Assembly (NCBI RefSeq): GCF_023091745.1 | Contig: NC_068933.1 | Span: 15,690,001-15,754,000 of the forward strand | Direction: 5' to 3' | DNA length: 64,000 nucleotides | Source of the DNA: Budorcas taxicolor | Lineage: Eukaryota; Chordata; Mammalia; Artiodactyla; Bovidae | Shown: positions 22,401 to 29,767 of the stretch, one piece after another | Numbering within the stretch: the first letter of the stretch is position 1 | Layout: the number at the start of each line of letters is the position of its first letter | The notes under the pieces: generated by a model | What the model was told of the DNA's origin: nothing | Seen by the model: only the letters and a program-made list of their open reading frames with translations | The model's database searches: none | Program-made: the position numbers and the translations under genes

Positions 22401-25400
22401 CCCAGACACATAGTCAGCCGCCCCTATTACCAGGCATCCCTCACCAGAAGGTACCTTTGTTACAACTGATGAGCCAACATCATAATCACATCACAATCAC
22501 CCGAAGTTCAAAGCTTACATTACAAGTCACTCTTGGAGTCATACATTGTATGGGTCTGAACAAATACATAGTGGCACGTTTCCATCATCAGAGTACCATT
22601 CAGAATACTTTCACTGCCTTAAAATTTCCCTGTGTTCTGCCTGTTCATCCCTCCCTCACCTCCCAACAAATGTTTATATGGAATTTATGAATACCGTGAG
22701 TGGGGTTTTACTTTTACCGATGCTACCAATGGACTGACCTTCTGACTATGCTTTCTTCTGCCGTGCAGCTTGCATTAGGGACGTTTTCCCGAGAACGGCG
22801 TTTGTGGACATCACCATCGACACTGTCGTGGCCCCAGATCCCTTTGTCTGTCGCAGCATTTGTACTCACCATCCCAGCTGTCTGTTTTTTACCTTCTTGT
22901 CTGAAGAATGGCCAACAGCATCTGAAAGGTAAGGAGTTAAGATTAAGGGTCATGTGTTATCTTTTAAAACAGTTGATCAAAACCCACCCTTGAAAATTCT
23001 GAGCAACTACAAATTTTATCTAAATGTCTCTCTAGAATAGATAAAAACTGCAAGGAAGAATCCTAGCTCCTCTCTTTCCATTTCCCACTCAGTGACCACA
23101 GGACTTTTGCTTTTCTTTAGGTGAGGGAGGTCTTTGCCTTCAGCAAAAGGACAGCAACAGAGGAGGAGATGATTAGATACCATCAGCGACTCAAAGGGCA
23201 TGAATTTGAACAAATTCCGGGAGATGGTGAAGGACAGGGAAGCCTGGTGTGCTGCAGTCCATGGGGTCCCAAAGAGTCGGACACGACTTAGTGACTGAAC
23301 CACAGTGGCAACAATGAGAGGGTTACTAGTTCTGAATAGAAGGAAGAAAATAATGATAGTCACTGAGAGGTATCTCAGCCCAACGCCTGGTTTAAGATCA
23401 TTGATACAGGAGTACAAAGAGCTGGAAATCGCAGTGACCTCTCAAATTCAAAGTGGAGAGCGGGGCAAACAGTGGCCTTCATCAAAAGAATTGGGCATAA
23501 TGGTGGAGGACGCTTTGAGAATTTAGGCCATTTCCCTAATGATGCATATTAACACAGGAAACTGTAATAAAAGCACGGGAAATTGCTATGATCATCAAAA
23601 GGATGTTTGTTGCCCCCATTAACAAAATTCACTAAAAAAAAAAAAAAGGAGAAATCATCTTAAGACTGTTTGCTTTAAAATCTAGGTTGTAGGTATTATC
23701 TGAATCTGAATTCTTAAGAGTTCTTGGCATTTGCTTGACATGGCTGTTCATTCCTGGGGGGAGTGTCCTCCAGAGAAATTCAGCCAAAATAAGCCCTTGA
23801 ACTCCTGTTTATCAAGCAAGGCTGGTTTTTTTTTTTTTTTTAATCGGTGGAGGATATAACTATAGAAGTATCAATAGTAGGTTTGTCACCTGAGAATATC
23901 TTTGTTACTTTCATTTTCTCAATATGGTTCTAAACATGGAGATGCGATAAGTACGCTCAATAGATTAAAAATCTTGTACTACTTGGGCCAGAGTGGAAGT
24001 AAAACAGAAGTGATTAGATTGGGATATATTGTTAACGTAGAGCCAGTAAGATTTGTTGATGGATTGAATACCAGCATGAAGGAAAAGTCCGTGATGGCTG
24101 CAAAATTTTTTGGCTCAAGAAAGTTGGAAGGATGGAAATACCAATGAAGAGATGAGGGAAGATTTCCTATAGAGTTGATTTCAAGAGGGAAGAGGTGTCT
24201 GGTAGTCAATGAGAAAGAAATATCGAATTGGCAGTTAAAAAGAGAGGTTTAAGTCAGTGATTAGGTATCCCCAGCTGGTAATTAATGCCGCTGAAACTGA
24301 TGAGATCATCAAAAAATTGAACAGAGGGAAGGAGGGCACAGATTGAGCCTTAGAGCATTAAAAATTTCAGAACTTAGAAAGATGCCTTTGTAAGGTGTTA
24401 TTTTGTCTTAATCACAGTTCTCTTTCTTTCATATTCCATTTATAAAATTTCCAATCAATACCTATAAGAGGAGGTATTTGATCATCATTACAGGATGAGA
24501 GAAGAACATGGGTGCTACAAGCCAAGACTTGGCCTCTTAAATTCGAATTAATGAATATTAAATAAAACTAAATCTTCATTTCCTCAGCTGTACTAGCCAC
24601 ATTTCAAGGACTCATCATATGGCTGGCTAGTGGCTGTTGTAGTGACTAGCATATTTGGAGTGTTTGCGTCATTGCAAAAAACTCTATTGGACATCACTGC
24701 CCTAGACTGTGATTTTGTACTAGTTAGGAAAGGTTCCTTCCTCCCAGAGAAATGCCGCCTGGGTGTGGAGCCTGCATTTATCTCTGTCTAAGCCTACAGC
24801 AACTCTTCAGTAGCAGATTTCTAGGCAGCGTGAAAATTCTTGGATAGTTGAGATAGTCTAGGAAAGTTGAGAGAAAGGAAATGAAAAAGGAAGGTGCTAG
24901 GAACAGTGATGTTGAACAGAGCAAGCTCAGAAAATTGAGAGGCAGTTTGGAAAATGTCTGCCACCTATGCAACCTAGAGTCTGACTCAGTGTACTTTCAA
25001 AACGGAAACCCCTTCCCTATTGAATACCAACAGGAATTGATTTCTATATGCATTATGAAAATGTCTTCTTTGATACGGTTTACATGGTGCCTCTTGACGT
25101 CCCTTTTTCACTCTTAGAAATCTGTGTCTCCTTAAAACATCTTTAAGTGGATTGCCAAGCGCACGCTTTAGAAAGAACAAAGCCTTTTCTGGTTTTAGTC
25201 TACAAAACTGCCGGCACAGTGTCCCAGGTAATCAGTGCAAGCTCTTCCTTCTGATCAAGGTCAGCAAATGGGCGGGAGGGTTCTGCATTTCGCATCTCAA
25301 TATGTGCTTCTGCGGTGCAGTGTTCTGCCATTCTTCATTCTATCGCCACACTGAGTTCTTGGGAGAAGAACTGGACATCGTAGACACGGACGGGCATGAA

Positions 25401-28400
25401 GCCTGCCAGAAAACATGTACCAATAGCATCCGCTGCCAATTCTTTACCTATTTTCCATCTCAAGAATCGTGCAACGGAAGGAAGTAAGACATGTCAAGTC
25501 CCATAGACGCTCCTGTCCCAGCTTGTTGAGAGATGTGTTATGTTTATACCATTTTGCTTCCAACCTGCAGGGGTAAATGCTACTTAAAACTTTCTGCAAA
25601 TGGATCTCCAACTAAAATACTTCATGGGACAGGAAGCATCTCTGGATACACATTAAGGTTATGTAAAATGGATAATGGTGAGTTTAACGTCACTTGAAAA
25701 AAAGTAATAACCTGAAGGAGTTATTTTATCCTGAGTATGTCATGACTAAGAGAATCAATAATAGCCACAGAGGGGAGAAAATTAGTACAACAATGAATGT
25801 AGTTACAATTTTCTGTTATTTTCACTGCTGTCAATCAGGCTGACCTGTTTTAAAGGTAAATATTGGGCTTTAACTAAACTCTGCATTGCCTGGCATTAAT
25901 TAAATATATGTTATAATCCCTCGGTCAAGAAGATCCCCTGGAGAAGGGAATGGCAATCCACCCCAGTATTCTCGCCTGGAGAATCCCATGGACAGAGGCG
26001 CCTGGTGGGCTATATAGTCCATGGGTTTGCTAAGAGTCAGACACCACTGAGTGACTAACATTTTTTGCTTAAACATTTTATAATTTGATACATTTATATA
26101 ACCAGTATTTCCTGGTGAGGCTCAGGTTTAGTCAACATTTTTATGTCTGTTTGTTGATATCAAGGTCAGTGATCTTTCTTATTATCCTTTATAATAGAAA
26201 TATCAACCAGCATCTTGATTAGTCATCTTCTTTCTATTGGTTGTTACTTGATCTTTAAATGAAATATAAATAATCATCTTATGTTTGGAAAATTATGTTA
26301 TATATACAAGAAATATTCAGTAACTCCTTCTCCGGGGCCTTCAGATTTCCCGCAAGTGTTCAGAGTATTTATGAATATTAGCAAAAGTTACAGTAAAACC
26401 TTATTAACTTGTAACAATGAGTATAAGAGAGTGGAAATAAAAAGATTATCTATATTAAGCAAGACCTATAATAATTTAAAAATGATAATACCAGATCAGC
26501 AGTACTTCCATTCCAGGGGCCAATTTCTGAGCATAGTAACAAAACAACACTAAGGGATAGAATAGGAACATTCTCCCTACACGCATTCCTCCCTAAATTA
26601 TCGTAATAACCTATGACGACTTTAGTGTTCATGATTTACATACACTGCATGTTTCTAGACTTTTATTGCTTACTGCCCAATATTACAATGTAATATAAAT
26701 TAAGTTGCAGCTGAGATTTAATGAGTGAAATGGACGCGATAATTATGCTTTGTAGTAGATTTCAAAGTATGAAAATCTTCTGTGTCAGAAATACTGGCTC
26801 TACTGAGAGGTGAATAAATAAATCCTGAGGTTCTGAGAACTTGTTTTGTAGAACAGACAATGTTACATTGTGTCCAATATTACCCTCCTAGCTGGGAAAT
26901 TCTGCCTTCCTAGGGTTTAGAGCTGAGAAGGCAATGGCACCCTACTCCAGGGCTCTTGCCTGGAAAATCCTATGGACGCAGGAGCCTGGTAGGCTGCGGT
27001 CAATGGGGTTGTGAAGAGTCGGACATGACTGAGCAACTTCACTTTCACTTTTCACCTTCATGCATTGGAGAAGGAAATGGCAACCCACTCCAGTGTTCTT
27101 GCCTGGAGAATCCCAGGGACGGGGGAGCCTGGTGGGCTGCCATCTATGGGGTCGCACAGAGTTGGACACGACTGACGTGACTTAGCAGCAGCAGCAGCAG
27201 GGTTTAGAGGGGCTCTGATGGGACTCTGGATGGTTCTAGCTTCTTTACAGTCAGTTGAGTTGTATCTCATACCTTCTCTGTTTTTCTTACAATAAATTTC
27301 CCTAAGACAAAAAGGAGCATTTACGATCTTACTGTTGTCCTGGTGCTACCAAGCAGTAGAAAGGATGGAGTCGATTTTATTGTCAGTAATGGTGACATCG
27401 CTTTAAAAAGGGGAGCCAGCACTTACACCTTAAATTGCAGAATCCATTCTCTTCCCTCTTTCCTTTCTAATGTTCCTTATGCTTCTAATGTTCTAATGTC
27501 CCTCCTTATGTTCCTTTCTAATGAATCTATGGCCTCTGGTCTCTAAAGGTTGCAGACTATATCAGGTGTAGACTGACAGCTAAACAAAAACTATAAGATA
27601 AAGGAAAATAAAATCTTATGTCTTTTTAATGCACCTTCTGATATAAGTGAAATGAGTTGATTAGGTTTTATTGTATTAGATTAAAAATGTGCTAATATGC
27701 AAGGGAATATCTGACTGAGACATTTATATCTTTCACTGTCATTGGTTTATACTATAACTTAACATTCTGAAGACACAGAGCAATTGCCATCCAAAGAAAC
27801 ATCTATTAGTTCAAAATGCAAGGCCAAGCATGGGTATTTTCAGCACTTTGTTTGAACTGAGAAATGAACACTGAGATCTATAATTCATCTTAACAAGGTC
27901 TTTATATATAATATTTTAATATATTTTAGTTACTGCTGACATATTAATTTTCCAAGTCAAGAAAGAAACTGAGGGGTGAGTTTGAATCAAAGTCCTCGGA
28001 AATATCAAGGGTCGAGCATAAAACCCCAATCTGTCAATAAGACCAAAGGGCAGAAGCTGTTCACAAACAGAAGAGAAGCCGGGTTGGGGTGTGGGTGGAG
28101 CTGGAGGGGCCAAGCGGGCCAAAGGGCAGCTGGGGTGGGAGAGCAGTGGGAGGAACTGGACAAAGGCTGCAAACGGTGCTCACCTCTAACCAGAGCTCTC
28201 AAACGTCAGTGAGGCTGATCAGAACTTAGGCAGTCAGGGTCCACTGTCAGAGTTTCTGATTCACAACGTCCAAGGTGGGGCCCAGGAACGATCATCTCTC
28301 ACAAATTCCCAGGTCATGCCTGGGAGGTCGGTCTGGGGGCCACACTTGACAACCATTGCTTTAAAAGAATCGCTGGGGTTGTCATTTGAGGGAGGGCAAG

Positions 28401-29729
28401 CCTCGAAGTCCCAGACGAGACATTATTTTGTTGTTGTTCAGCCGCTCGGTCGTGTCCGACTGTTTGCGACCCCATGGACTATAGCATGCCAGGCTGCCCT
28501 GTCCTTCTCTATTATTTGGGGCATTATTTGGGAACGTGCAATTACAAGGTGAACCACTCATTCAGGTTTCATGTTCATATTGTGCTTTGCCAACTTGAGT
28601 CTAAAGTATCTTCAAGTGAAGGTCACGGTACATTATTGAACCCAGGGAAGGGCATTCCCTGTGTGCCTGAAGGAACGTAACTACTGATAGAAAATAAAGA
28701 TTTAGGAAGCTACTCACTGCAATCCTTCTGTCGTAGTGTGTACAACCAAAATCAAGACCAGAATTGTTGGAGGAACCCAGTCTGTTCACGGAGAATGGCC
28801 ATGGCAGATAACTCTGCACATGACATCACCCACCCAGAGACACCTGTGCGGAGGCGCCATCATCGGAAACCAGTGGATACTAACAGCTGCTCACTGTTTC
28901 AACGAGTTCAGTACTGTTGCTGGTTTTACTTGTTCACCATGCTCATGCATATATTAATATTAAATCTACTCTAGTATTTTATTTCAAAGATGTCAGTTTT
29001 CCTATTTGCTAAATTAATTTTGTCTTTAGTGGGGAAAAAAGTAAAAAGGAAGAGCTGTTCATATTCTATACCAGCATCAGAAGAGGTGCAGGAGCATGGC
29101 TGTTTGACTCCATAATATTCCACTTTTCTGGCTAAATGTATACTCATCCCCAGGGGACTTCTGCTTACCTCCTGTTGATTATATCACCTTCTGTGCACTG
29201 TCCTGGGCTTTGGGTTTAGGACTAAACTCAAAGAGAATTTCCTGCGTCCTGAATGTAATTTCCCACTTATTCTTCCTCTCCGCTCTGACTCTGTCTCCTC
29301 CTCCTCCTCCTTCTCCGCTCTCTCTCTCTTCCTCTCTCCCCACCCCTCACTCTATTTCCAGACATAGAAAGAAGGGTTTATTATGCGGGTTTATTATGCA
29401 TCATCATATTGGATTCCCTACTTCAGTCATTTTCATTACTGGCCAGATATAAAAGCTCCATCGAGAGCATACAGACTGTGTGTATCCCAGGGAATTTTAG
29501 TTGACCAGATTTCCTCTTTGCACTGCAGTATCTTCTAGGTTGTTTTTAGACTCAGATTTGTGGTTTTGCCGGTTTATTTTTATCATTATGCAGCTTACTC
29601 ATAACTCAAAGATTTGAGGTCATTAATCTCTTTTAGCTTTAACATATGGGACAGTGGGGTGCCAGAAAGTATGAGTGAATTTCTCAGGGTCACAGCCAAT
29701 CAACAGCCGCACCTAAAGTAAAACCCAGA

Positions 29730-29767
<38 letters not shown>

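Larger units (their letters stand above)
22929..25117 (+). other. F11: F11 intron 7
   Basis: 2.2 kb intron holding an old BovB end (23150-23315), an unassigned ancient repeat (23955-24370) and a hAT-like relic (24585-24712), with poly-A and poly-T runs near 23633 and 23827. No hidden exon supported. Confidence 0.6.
25678..28736 (+). other. F11: F11 intron 10 (largest intron)
   Basis: About 3.1 kb, the longest F11 intron in the window and matching a long intron between apple 4 and the protease domain. Holds SINEs at 25918 and 26923, a MER5-like relic at 28243 and a BovB end at 28428. The rest is AT-rich and unassigned. A short duplication around 27462-27520 repeats TCTAATG and CCTTATG units. 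Confidence 0.65.

Noticed and set aside
22700..22993. 97-codon frame overlapping F11 exon 7 in another frame.
   Set aside because: Shadow frame; the true exon frame is fixed by splice phases and apple-domain cysteines.
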